A DNA stretch of 64,000 nt from Humulus lupulus (lineage: Eukaryota; Streptophyta; Magnoliopsida; Rosales; Cannabaceae). Positions within the stretch are counted from its first letter, which is position 1; each line of letters opens with the position of its first letter. The notes below the pieces were generated by a model. That model searched no databases. It was not told the origin of the DNA and was given only the letters and a program-made list of their open reading frames with translations. The stretch lies in the NCBI RefSeq assembly GCF_963169125.1, contig NC_084795.1, positions 187,772,214 through 187,836,213 of the forward strand, given 5' to 3'. Below are positions 12,586 to 23,261 of the stretch, piece after piece. The position numbers and the translations under genes are program-made.

Positions 12586-13370
12586 AGTCTACGAAGTAGC
12601 GTGGGAGATTGGGATAACGTTGCTCACGTCTAAATAACCAGTAGCATCCTACCCCTACACTAAGATTTGGCGCTAGTGGTTTGAAAAATGGATCAAAAAG
12701 GAAATAAACTGTCTTCTGAAAGAGAACTTTTTCGTCTCCTGAATGGCGAGGAAAAAACTAGTTTTTTCACCTAGCTTAAAGATTGAATTTTTACGTCGAT
12801 CTTACGCCCTAAGCCTATGATCCTTACTATCAAACTTATACAAAGCAGAAAGACGCCCTCTTACCAAGCATTGGAAGGTTTATACGAAAAATCCTCATAA
12901 AACCCTACTCAAGAACACAAAAATCACAGAGCATAGTAACGGCATGCATGGCATAATGAAAAGTTTAAAAAACAAAATGATTACCTGGGCGAAGATGGAG
13001 ATTCAGAAAAAAGTAGAAATTTCGAGTTGGAAAGACCTTCGGCTAGACGTCTGACTGGTTTCGAAGCTCTGCATTCTGGGAGCAAGGTTCTTGAGGTTCT
13101 TGACAAAGATGGTGAGTAAAAAATTATAAGGAAGAAAAAGAAGTTACTTATAGGGGCCGAGGTATTGCAAAAAGTGGCAATCATTACTTTCCATTTTCGA
13201 AATGTGGGGAAGTGTATATGCCGTCAAATTTTTTTCTTGAAAACTGAAAAGGCTTGATTAGACATAATTATGCCACGGCTTTCAAAGACGTACGGGGATC
13301 TTGACAGATTTCGTGGGGATATGAACGGTTGTTTCCCTAAAGTTTCTTTATTTCTGGTCGCACTAAACAA
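12586..13370. other. TatA leader region of the antisense gene
   Basis: No coding frame that I trust. It lies upstream of the antisense gene and just inside the 3' LTR, so any promoter for that gene should be here or in the LTR on the minus strand. I saw no clear TATA box on the minus strand. Confidence 0.4.
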
Positions 13371-13384
13371 ACTTGGGGGGCAAA
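13371..13384 (+). other. Polypurine tract of TatA
   Basis: acttggggggcaaa lies directly before the 3' LTR. TatB has gagggggcaaaa in the same position. It is the expected primer site for plus-strand DNA synthesis. Confidence 0.75.
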
Positions 13385-13973
13385 TGTTATCCAAAAAATA
13401 GGCATGGATGACATGGCAGACATTTAATACACGTGGCTGACATCTGGTAGAATTTGTGCTCGACTATTGACCAGGAAGATATCTATTGGTTCAACGTTCA
13501 ATCTCTATATACGACCAGCCTGGTCGTATACACACTATACACGGAGAAAATCTTATGCAGTTATGATCGAATCCGAAATTATCTCCCATGATTTCCTGAG
13601 TATCCAATTATTTAGGAAAGAATATCTGTAACAAATTAATGTAAATCTTCCTTGAGCCTATAAATAGAGAAAGATAGCTCAAGGAAGGGGGACTTTGGCC
13701 TTCGGATTATCTGAGATTAGAGTTATTCTATTTGATATATTGTCTTGTTCTTCAGAGGTTGGTGAAACTCATTGAACCTGAGTTCTTTGATCACTCCTTT
13801 GAATCCTATATCAATAACAGTTCAAGTGGACGTAGGTTGTTACCAGATTCTGGGGCCGAACCACTAAAAACTCTTGTGTTCTTTATTGTTTTTGTCATCA
13901 CATTCATTTCAACATATTTGTCCACATCAAGCATATTTTACTCCGTGTCAGTTGGCCAAAATCAGGGTCAACA
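13385..13973 (+). repeat. TatA 3' LTR
   Basis: 589 bp, tgttatcc to gggtcaaca, followed by the duplication atatt. TATA box at 13659-13666. About 20 differences from the 5' LTR by eye. Confidence 0.95.
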
Positions 13974-13978
13974 ATATT

Positions 13979-14260
13979 AAAATAATTAATTTTATACTCA
14001 TATATTTGATAATTTAATTTAGAAAAGAGATAAACCTTATAAAATATGTCAATTTTTTGATGATATATAAGACTTTATAAGACATCACAATCATAGTTAG
14101 GATAAATCATTATAAAATTAAATAATTATAAATAATTATTTAATTTGAAGTTTATTACTATTAATAATTAAATTAAGAAATATAATAAGAGTTATATTAA
14201 GCTTTAAAAAAATTTATTTGATACTCATATAATTAATAATTAACTTTAGAAATGAGATAA
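13979..14260. repeat. AT-rich repeat: end of copy A and start of copy B
   Basis: Resumes the AT-rich host sequence after TatA. From about 14097 a second copy of the 341-460 block begins (ggataaatcattataaaa), so two direct copies lie head to tail, each with an LTR inserted in it. No coding signal. Confidence 0.5.
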
Positions 14261-14265
14261 ATATT

Positions 14266-16512
14266 TCTAACGCCCTACTACTTTAGGGTCGTTACTATGT
14301 GAGTTATAAATGTGCCATTAGCTCGCTAATCGAGGTTTTACGTTAAAAGTGTGACAAAATCGAGAAAAAATTCGTTAAACGACATAAATCATAAAGATTT
14401 GGACATTCATTGGAATCATAAAAAGTTATGCATTTGGGATCCCAAAAATACTGTTTAGAAAATGTATTACAACTCAACAATGTAAATACGGTCGACCTAG
14501 GCGACAAAACAAACCATTACAGTATATTTCTAAAAAATAACCCTGGTAATGGCAGCCAGGTAGGCTGAACATGTACCCGTCGCTCCATGCTCTTCGTACT
14601 CATGGTTGGTTGACCTTTCCTTTGCCCTTACCTGCACCATAGAACACCCGTTTGCCAAAGCCCAGCAAGAAAACTAAATGCATAATAAAACATACATATT
14701 AATCCACAATATGCAGCAAAACAGTCAACATACTAAACACATAGCAACTTACGTCGACCAAGTGCTTTACCAGGCCCTCGGTTTGCGGTCTTGACCGAGC
14801 GGGTGGATACAACACCCTTGGAGGGTCTCACCCTAGCAGCCTGCACTTAGCATGCTCAACACCGATCCCAACTCCTTACCGTATCCGTCTTCTTTCCATT
14901 CTCGGCCTTCGCCATTCCCGGCCTTCGTCGTTCCAACCTTCGTCATTCCCAACCTTCGTCGTTCCTGGCCCTCATCGTTCATTTATAAACATACATAATA
15001 TTTACAGATATTCACACACATATTAAACATAAACAATAGGGTCGTACCCTAAAATACAAACAATAGGGTCGTGCCCTGCTATACGGGTACAACAGTTTTC
15101 TTACCTGTGTCCCGAGCTGATTGATTACACCGATCCCGAGCACAGTCCAATAACTCAAGTCTTGTTGAAAACCTAGTCACAACACATTCGTAACAACCAT
15201 CCATCAAGCCCTAAACCAAAGAAGAATTTTAGAATATTAATCTAGGCTCCAGGACCTTGAATTCTACTAAAATTTGTAGTAGAATCCATCCCATGCCTTA
15301 ACATTTGGGTTCCCGAGCTTAAAACCTTCATTTTCCCCTTTTTCCTATTTTTAGCCACGATCCGCCTACAGGTCAGAGAGCAAAGCTCTCTCTTCTGAAG
15401 GAGATGGGCCGCGGAGTGCCTTGCCCTGTGCCGCAGTGCCTGGACAATCTCAGGGGCTCCCCAGGCCTTTTCGCACACATGGGTTGCGGCGCCTGTAGAA
15501 CAAGGTTGCAGCGCAACCCCTTGAAATTTAGAAATCAGCCATTTTCTACGTTTTCCGTGAGCCTAAACCAATTGTTCACACTTAAAACACCATTTAAATC
15601 TAGAGTTGAGTCTAGACTTCCTTTCCACAGAACCTAGGCTTCATAACAATCTCATAAACAATTCATATACTCACCAAAATTTAAAACAAAACTAAAATCC
15701 ACCTTCCATGCAAACTTAAGGTTCTAGGAAAATTTAACAGAAACAAACCAAAATTAATCCTTACATCTATGATATCATCAACCTTGAGCTTATTTCCCAA
15801 CCCCAACAAGCTTCCAACCCTTCAATTTCTTAGTTTAGAATCCTTAAAGTTTAATAATCTTCCAAGTACCAAGGAAAGGGGGAGAGAGAACCGAGAGAGA
15901 GAGATTGAGAAAGAGTTTCTATTTCTTTCATTTTCATAATTCTAGTGGTGTCTTCTTATGATCTGTTTAAGCCTATCCTCAGCCACCTAAGTCTCCAAAA
16001 TACTCAAAATACCCTTAAGCCTATCTTAATCCTTTAGTGCCACCAGGGGAAATTCCGTCAATTGCTACATCCTGCTAAATCCTCGAGTTTTCCTATAAAT
16101 CCCCATTAATCTCGACATACTTAATCAGTCACTAAATCACTACCAGTTACCCAGTAGTTCCCGAACAAATACTATATTCCCAAAATACACCTAGGCTCCT
16201 CCCGAGCCAAGTATTCGACTATGTTGTGGCTATTAAGCTAATCCGCTCCTTAGGACCGTCTCAGATTGCACATCACAAATATATCACCACACGCTCATGG
16301 TATCAATCCCAATACACACATATATCACAATTATGCCCTCAACGGGCTTAAATTATGAATATTCCCCTAGTAACCAAATGGGGAACACACACACATATTT
16401 AATTACCTAAACATGCATTTCTAATCACATATCACCATAATTAAATCAATTATTGCCCTCCCGGAACGCTAATCAAATCCCTAAGCCTTGTTAGCAAATT
16501 TGAGATGCTACA
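14266..16512 (-). mobile_element. Minus-strand solo LTR related to the LARD-1 LTR
   Basis: 2,247 bp with a perfect 5-bp duplication atatt (14261-14265 and 16513-16517). Read on the minus strand it ends in gggcgttaga, a mutated form of the LARD-1 end gggcgttaca. It shares with LARD-1 the blocks tagcgag, cctaggctcctcccgagcc and accgtctc. No internal region, PBS or PPT is present. Sequence identity is only moderate, so it is an older or sister family. It contains an A+G-rich run at 15880-15915. Confidence 0.85.
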
Positions 16513-16517
16513 ATATT

Positions 16518-17524
16518 TCTTATAATCTAATTAGAAAAAATTTATCCAAAATAATTAGTAATAAAACAAAGTGATAATAAACTTAATAAATAATACATAA
16601 ATTTTTAAAAAATAAACCATTGATAATTTCAATTTTAAATAAATAAGATTATTCATAAATACAACATTAATTTGAAAGAAAAAAAATAAGTTTAACAATT
16701 AAAAAAAACTGCTAATTATGAAAAATCTTAACAAATATAAAAACTAAGAATGGAAATAATTACCAATAATTAATTTTCATTATATTTAATTAAATAAAAA
16801 TTAATAGTAATCATAACCATAATTACATTTTTAATAAATGTAGTTGTAATTATTAAAGAACATTTAATCTTAAACATTATAAAATAAGACCTTATAAAAC
16901 ATCACATATATAGGATATGATGATTATTATCGCATAGTGATAATTGTTAGTATTTCTAATAACAAAAAGTCATAGACTTACATCTACTGAATGCCTTGGG
17001 GATAGTAATCCAAGTCAATGTATTCATCTAGTATTCCTCATTTTTTTCAAGATATTTGAAGAATAGAAGGGTTATAAATTAGCACGTAGGATAATGTTAT
17101 CTTAATTATTTTTAATCATGAAAAGCCTTAGACCCATTTGGAGAGGGTGAGTCAGTAATTACTCTTAAATTTGCTTCTTCGAATTATCCAGGACTTTTTT
17201 GTCAGCATGGATAGTTTGAGTTTGTTGTATACCTATAATTTGATCTATTATTCATTTTATTGTTTCAGTAGTAGAAATTTCAGTCTGTGTCTCCTTATTT
17301 GTTGACTTAATTTTAGTCTGCGCACTTATGAGAACCATAGGAAGGTGCTCCCGAAATTTTTACATAAACAAAACAATTTTGAGAGAGTTGATTAAATTAT
17401 ATGTATATTAAAAACCTAAATTGGTTACGTTCTATACCCTTTTAGAAGTGGAGTGAAAATGTAGATTAGGGCACACACATAGATAGTCAATAGTATTTAA
17501 TTGTTGTTTATTCTTGTATCGTAG
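16518..17524. other. AT-rich copy B remainder, then unassigned sequence
   Basis: 16518-16960 is AT-rich and repeats cttataaaacatcaca from copy A (about 14069). From 16961 to 17524 the composition is more balanced and may be the 5' part of the CACTA remnant that follows. No open frame supports a gene. Confidence 0.4.
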
Positions 17525-17769
17525 ATGCCGATCGATAAGAGTAGAACAACATTAAGGAATGATAACTGTGATGCTCATTGGAACAGTCTCCAAGCCTTCT
17601 TGAAAATGGCAAAAGAGCACGTAGACCACGAAGGGGGATTAAATTTCTGTGTATGATGTACTTGAATGTTAAACTACAAACTATAGATATGGTGGAGGCT
17701 CATGTCCTCGACAAGGGTTTTCAACAGAATTATCAATAGTGGGTTTACCACGGTGAGGTGGAAACTAGT
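17525..17769 (+). pseudogene. CACTA transposase-associated domain, N-terminal fragment
   Basis: Starts MPIDKSRTTLRN at 17525, followed by FLKMAKEHVDHEG, then after a one-base frame change VKLQTIDMVEAHVLDKGFQ and WVYHGEVE. This is the pattern of the plant 'transposase-associated' domain (Transpos_assoc, PF13963 from memory) at the N-terminus of En/Spm-like CACTA proteins. Lesions are a frameshift near 17637 and a TAG before WVYHG (about 17739). The AthA LTR begins directly after it, so the rest was displaced or lost. It is the oldest layer of the right-hand nest. Confidence 0.75.
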
Positions 17770-19638
17770 TGTTGTGAAAATAATATTTAATTTTAAATAC
17801 GCAAGTGCATGTAATCACACAAGTAATACAGTGATAAGTAGATTGTCGCCACAGGGATTGCAAAATAAAAAAATAGGCAAAACAATTACTAAACAACTTA
17901 AAAGTACTAAAAATTGAATGGGTTGTTTATAAGCTAATGAAATATTAAAGAGATAAAAATACTGAAAATAAACTGAACTAAACAAGGACATTTTGAAAGA
18001 AATATATGGATTGTAAAGTGGACTTGAATTATTGATTCCCCCTGTGTTGATTATCCTGAACAAATTGTTGTAGCAATATTTTAGGAAAACTCTCAGGTTA
18101 ATAGGAATTCACTAAACAATCATAAAACTTTCCCAAATTTTATGTCATTAAATCTTTTACCTAATTAAACATATTCCTATGCCAAATCAAATTTAAGAAT
18201 GCAAATTCATGGTTCAATTCTCAAAAGTTACACAAGGCAAATAACACATCCCTATATTACTTACTAACATAATCTAACCTAGATTATGACTTGTGTCATC
18301 CAAGTTCTTCCCATTACATTTAATCTTTTGAGCATCAACCGTAATTAAATACCTTTCCATTACTGGCCAAACAACAACAAGAGATTAATAATAAGCACAC
18401 TTGAATGAACAAGAGAGATTTCACTAAAATAAGGTGCAAGAAATTACTACACTACAACATAGGGTTCATCAACAATTCAAGATACACAAATAATTAGTCC
18501 ATGGCTGAATTAAGAAATATTAATCCACATTCAATACAGCCCATAAATATTTAGAGCAGAAATCAACTAGGAAAATATGAAATGAAGTTTAGAAATAGAA
18601 GAAAGAACAAATCCAAATGACGCTTGAGCTTCTCTTTTTCGTCCTCCTCATTTCTTGGCTGATTTATGGGTTCTCCTTCTTTCTTTCTTGCTATTTCTTT
18701 TCCAAAAATGGCAGACCACCCTCCATATGCGACTGACCCTTCTCTAAGTACATCTAGGTTTCCCAATTTGGCCATGTAATTACAATATTGCCCCTCCTTT
18801 TGGTATATACGTGGGTCTCCTCTTCTTACTTTGACATTTACTTCCAATTTTTTACTCATGCTTTCTGTACTTGCCACCTCAGCCACTATTCCATCTCACC
18901 CATTGACTTTCCAAGTACACCTAGGTGTCCAAAAGCTTTCTGATCAAAATGCTTCAGCAAAATCTGCTTTGCTGCTGCAAACCTTCTAATTTAGCCATCA
19001 AAATCCAACTTAGATAGTTTCACATGCTAGTTCATTCTTTGTATATCCATGAAACTATTGTCTTCAACCCATTAGCTATTAAGAACTACAAAATACCTAA
19101 ACTTAACTAAGATCATAAAAACAAAAAAGTTAGCTACAAAAACTAAAAATAAACTAACATCACCCACGATTTTTCCACAATTATAAGTTCAAAAGCACAT
19201 AAAATAACTCTTTATTCAAGAGTTATCACACCCCCAAACATACAACATTACTCGTCCTCGAGTGATGACTCTAAAAAAAGTAAAACACAAATAACAAAAA
19301 GACACAAAGGGCACAAACTAAACAACAGAAGACAAGGAAACAACAAAAACAAAACACAACAACAGTGGACAAACTTTGCTTTGCCAATGGTAAAAAGGGG
19401 AAGGCTCTCGGGAAATTTTATTTGGAATAAGAGAAGCTGAATTTCATTCTTTCACAAGCTTTAAACCAAATTCTTCAAGCATTAATGTTGCTGCTAAAAT
19501 ATGAATCAAATGTTTCACCCTTTAGTGCATGCATAACTTTTCCTAAACATTTTCAATCACCAAAATTCAAGTTAGACCTTGGTCCTAAAGCTTAAATAAT
19601 GTCTCCATAAGTAACTTAATGATTCTCTCTCCACTAAT

Positions 19639-19668
19639 CACTACACCAATAACCCCTTTTTATAATAC
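19639..19668 (+). repeat. CAC-1 left terminal inverted repeat
   Basis: cactacaccaataacccc opens the element. It pairs imperfectly with 29558-29587. Confidence 0.7.
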
Positions 19669-21210
19669 ATGAATATAACACAAATGAAAAAGTATTATAA
19701 TAGAGTTAAAAATATGGGCGGCAAACACACGCTAAAAATAGCGCGCTAATTTATTTGTGGGAAATAGATTTCTAACTTTTATTTTCCCTTTTTTTTCGTA
19801 GGTCTAATTTATTTCTTGGAAAAAAAAGGGAACTCAACCTCTCTCTCAGCTCATCCCATTAACTCATCTAGGCTAATCTTTTCTTCAATTTCTATTGATC
19901 CCCTACCAATCCTAATTTCCTTCCTTAAGCCTTGCGCCAATCCCCTCCCGGCTTTCCTTCCTTATGCCTTGTGCCGATCCTATTCTCTCAAACTTCTGCC
20001 ATTGTTAAAAACCCAGCTCGGCATCTGCACCATCGAGTTTTTCAACAGGGAAGAAAAATAGAAATAACAATACTTAGTCTCTCTCTCTCCCACGATCAAG
20101 TAGACATCCATCTTAGATCTTCCTATTCTTTGTTGTAATCGTCTCTCTCAACTTTGGCAACCACCTTTTCCCTGTGTGAATTGCTTTCCCTTTTTCGGTA
20201 AGTAAATCTCTCATTGTTTTGTATTTAGTAAATGTTAGGGTTTTTTTCTTTCCTAAATCAACATTTTAATTAAAGTCAATATCTATTTTTATCCAATCTA
20301 TGGCTGATATTTGATTTTTGGTCTTGTGCAGCTGAGATTTGCCATTCTTTTTTAGTTTACGTTTGGTGATGGGGCTGATTTTGAGGTAGCCATTCTACTT
20401 GTTTTTTTTTTCTTTTGTCTTTCTCATCTATTCATCATCTTCTCAGATGCTATGTTCATTCTTCTCTCTATAATCATTATCCACTTGTATATGATAATGC
20501 ATTTATATATATATATATAATATACATGGATAACTGTGTATAAATCAGTTTTCTTTTGATTGATTTTTAGTTTCATTTTAGCTCCGTTTTTTTACCTTGC
20601 TTTAAAGTTATTTTTGTTCTTCTAGAGAGTATATCACTTTTCTTTTTTCAGATTGATAATTGGAAGGTTATGGTTTGTTGAGAAAAGAACAATGACAAGA
20701 AGCAGAGAGATTGAGTCATGTTATGGTCTGTGCATCTTTGGCAATGAAAGGTACATATGTTTCATCTCTATTAGCAACAAATGTAACATCAAGATAATTT
20801 CTCTCCTATTTTTCTTTTATTTAGAGAAATTTTTGTACTGCTGCAATTCTGAAATCTATTCTATTGATTATTTTTCTTTCTTTCTTAGTGGCTACTATTT
20901 CACTGTTTAGCTAGTAGATGTTGATCATAACTCAAGTTTGTTTGGTTCTTTTTAGTTGTCCAATTTCAAAATATTATATGATCTATAGTAAAGCAACAAA
21001 AGAACTGATATGTCTGATGTGTCTAACATTTAAACATGAACTATTAAGATTATGATAACTTCTATTATTTTGATTACGTCTCATATATTTTATTGGCTAG
21101 CTAAGATTAGGATACCTTATATTGTTTTCATTGTGTCTCATATATTTCACATATTTCTAGGATATCTTTGTTATGTTATTACTGTATATTAAGATTATGA
21201 TATCTTTGTT
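19669..21210 (+). other. CAC-1 5' region, leader-like
   Basis: A pyrimidine-rich stretch (19830-20180) resembles a plant 5' UTR and is followed by a good donor (cggtaagtaa at about 20196). Another exon-like segment, 20651-20750, encodes IIGRLWFVEKRTMTRSRE and ends before a possible donor (gtacat). I recognise no domain. An (AT)n run lies at 20505-20525. Whether this is captured promoter and leader sequence or CACTA sequence is unknown. Confidence 0.35.
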
Positions 21211-23115
21211 ATGATGTACTATAGAGAGGCCTTAAAATTGCAAGCATTCCTTGACATGGCTCAAGATGAAGGTTTTTAACACTGCTGTTTTATTTCTCAG
21301 ACTAATTCTTGTCCTCAAAACTTCCTTTCTTCCTGATTATCTAATGAGAATCCATTCCTTTTGCCCTGTGTGTTTTGGCCAGATATTCTTGGAGGTTATG
21401 ATACAGAGAACCATGTATTATCCGCTCAACTAGATGCTTTGGCAGACCTAAAGTTTACATATGTGATTTCTTGTCAACAATTTGGATCCCAAAAATCCGT
21501 TGGTGATCCACGTGCACAAGACATAATTGATTTAATGAAAAGGTAATGAACTACGTGAGAAAATGCAGAATATACGTGAAAACACAGTACTAACACCAGT
21601 ATTACTCACTCTATATGATTAATTGTTGATCAAAGGAACCCAGCTCTCCACGTTGCTTATGTTGAGGAGAAAGAAGAGATTATGGAAGATAAGCCTCATA
21701 AGATTTACTCTTCCATAATGCTCAAAGCTTTCAACAGTTTTGACCAGGTAGTACACCATGTAATTACTGCAACATTGTACATATTAGCTGTGTTATGCAC
21801 TTTCAAAATCCAGACATTTTTTTATCACAATAATGTCAAGAAAGCTCTTCATCTTGTATGTTTAGCAAAAATAATTAATGAAGCACAAAGTGTCAGTTGA
21901 ATAAACATAACTCTTGATCTTCATGAACCAAAGTAGGTTATTTCATTAGTCTGTTTTGTTGAGTAAAACTTTGTTTTTTTGTAGGAAATATGTCGAATTA
22001 AGCTTCTCGGTCCACCAGAAATTGGAGAAGGAAAACCTGAAAATCAAAACCATGCTATAATATTTACTCATGGTGAAGTTCTTCAGACCATTGACATGAA
22101 TCAAGTATGCTCTTTGTCCAGACCTTGAAATTTTTCTGTTTCCTCTCTCTTATTCTTATAGTATCTAGTTCTTTTACAGGATAACTATTTGGAAGAAGCA
22201 TTCAAAATGAGAAAATATTTTGCGAGAATTTCTTCGATGCCAAGGAAGGTGTCCCCCTACAATACTTGGCTTGAGAGAACATATATTCACTGGAAGGTTG
22301 CATCCACTTAGCCAATTACTAATTGAAAATATTATAGGCTTACATAGCTACTAGCTCAGATGTCTTAAGTAGGAATATGATCTGGAAATTCAATGAGTAA
22401 GATATAACTATATAAGGAATGTGTAATGATTGATTAAAGACTACATCATATGTCACTAATTTTTACCACATAGAAATTGTAGGCATTAAGTCTAAATAAC
22501 CATGTACTAACAAGTTTATAGGAGCATAAAAAAAACTCTTTTGAAGTTGACTCATATTCATAGGAGAATATTGGAATGGAATAAAATACAACCATAGCAA
22601 TATTAAAAGCTGCTGTTTAGACTATCATATTAACTTTTGACTTGGCCTACAAACAAACCATATATGCTTTATATGTTACACTAATCTAACCTTACTTTCT
22701 TCAAAATGAAGTGTTTCTTCTCTAGGGAAGTTCATGTCATATCAAGAGACTAGCTTCGAGACCATTGGTCAAAGACTTCTTGCTAAACCTCTCAGGTAAT
22801 AGAACTATGTTTCGACAAGTTCTTTAGAATGAACTTAGTAAGTAGAGTTTGTGCTAGGCATGCTTAGCTTTGCGTAATTCTGAGTATTTCAAATCCACTA
22901 TACTATTATGCTATGTAATAATATGTAAAATTCTTCACTAGCTGATCTAATTTATGTCTTTCATGCCAATTCTCATTCCCATCTTTTGAATGTGACATTC
23001 AGGGTACGATTCCACTATGGACATCTAGTTGTATTTGATAGGATATTTCACATAACGAGAGGTGGCACAAGCAAAGCATAAAAAACAATCAATCTGAGTG
23101 AAGATGTTTTTGCAG
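21211..23115 (+). pseudogene. Callose synthase fragment 1 (C-terminal catalytic half)
   Basis: Callose synthases (plant 1,3-beta-glucan synthases) are large plasma-membrane enzymes that make callose from UDP-glucose. Seven exon-like blocks bounded by AG/GT signals encode, in order, MMYYREALKLQAFLDMAQD (21211-21271), ILGGYDTENHVLS...TYVISCQQFGS (21383-21542), NPALHVAYVEEKEEI (21636-21747), IKLLGPPEIGEGKPENQNHA...TIDMNQ (21985-22104), DNYLEEAFKMR then, frame-shifted, PTILGLREHIFTG (22180-22296), FMSYQETSFETIGQRLL (22726-22795) and VRFHYGH...INLSEDVFAG (23003-23115). A stop follows GGTSKA in the last block. The first exon lacks its normal VRG start and acceptor, marking a breakpoint at about 21210. 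Not functional. Confidence 0.88.
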
Positions 23116-23261
23116 GTAGAAACGAGTCATCTAAAAAATATATATATCAAACTTTGAGTCATATTATTATACACTCCAACATAATTTACAACTGCATACA
23201 TCTGATTTGTCTCTATTCTTATCATTTTCCCCTAATGTGTTATAATTTGTGTATGTTGTAG

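Larger units (their letters stand above)
503..13973 (+). mobile_element. TatA: decayed Tat-lineage Ty3/gypsy retrotransposon
   Basis: Complete structure of 13.5 kb: LTRs 503-1090 (588 bp) and 13385-13973 (589 bp), both TG...CA, flanked by a perfect 5-bp duplication atatt (498-502, 13974-13978). The order gag, protease, RT, RNase H, integrase is that of Ty3/gypsy. The sequence style (VFAWS...DMAGI, YVDDMLVKS, GPY-type integrase tail) is that of the plant Tat/Retand group. A minus-strand spliced gene lies between pol and the 3' LTR and is itself broken by a solo LTR. The LTRs differ at roughly 20 sites by eye (3-4%), so this is an older insertion. Coding regions carry many stops, so it is non-autonomous now. 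Confidence 0.95.

Noticed and set aside
20505..20525. AT dinucleotide tracts (also 62255-62295 and 62590-62635) as regulatory sites
   Set aside because: Simple microsatellites in AT-rich DNA; no promoter context.
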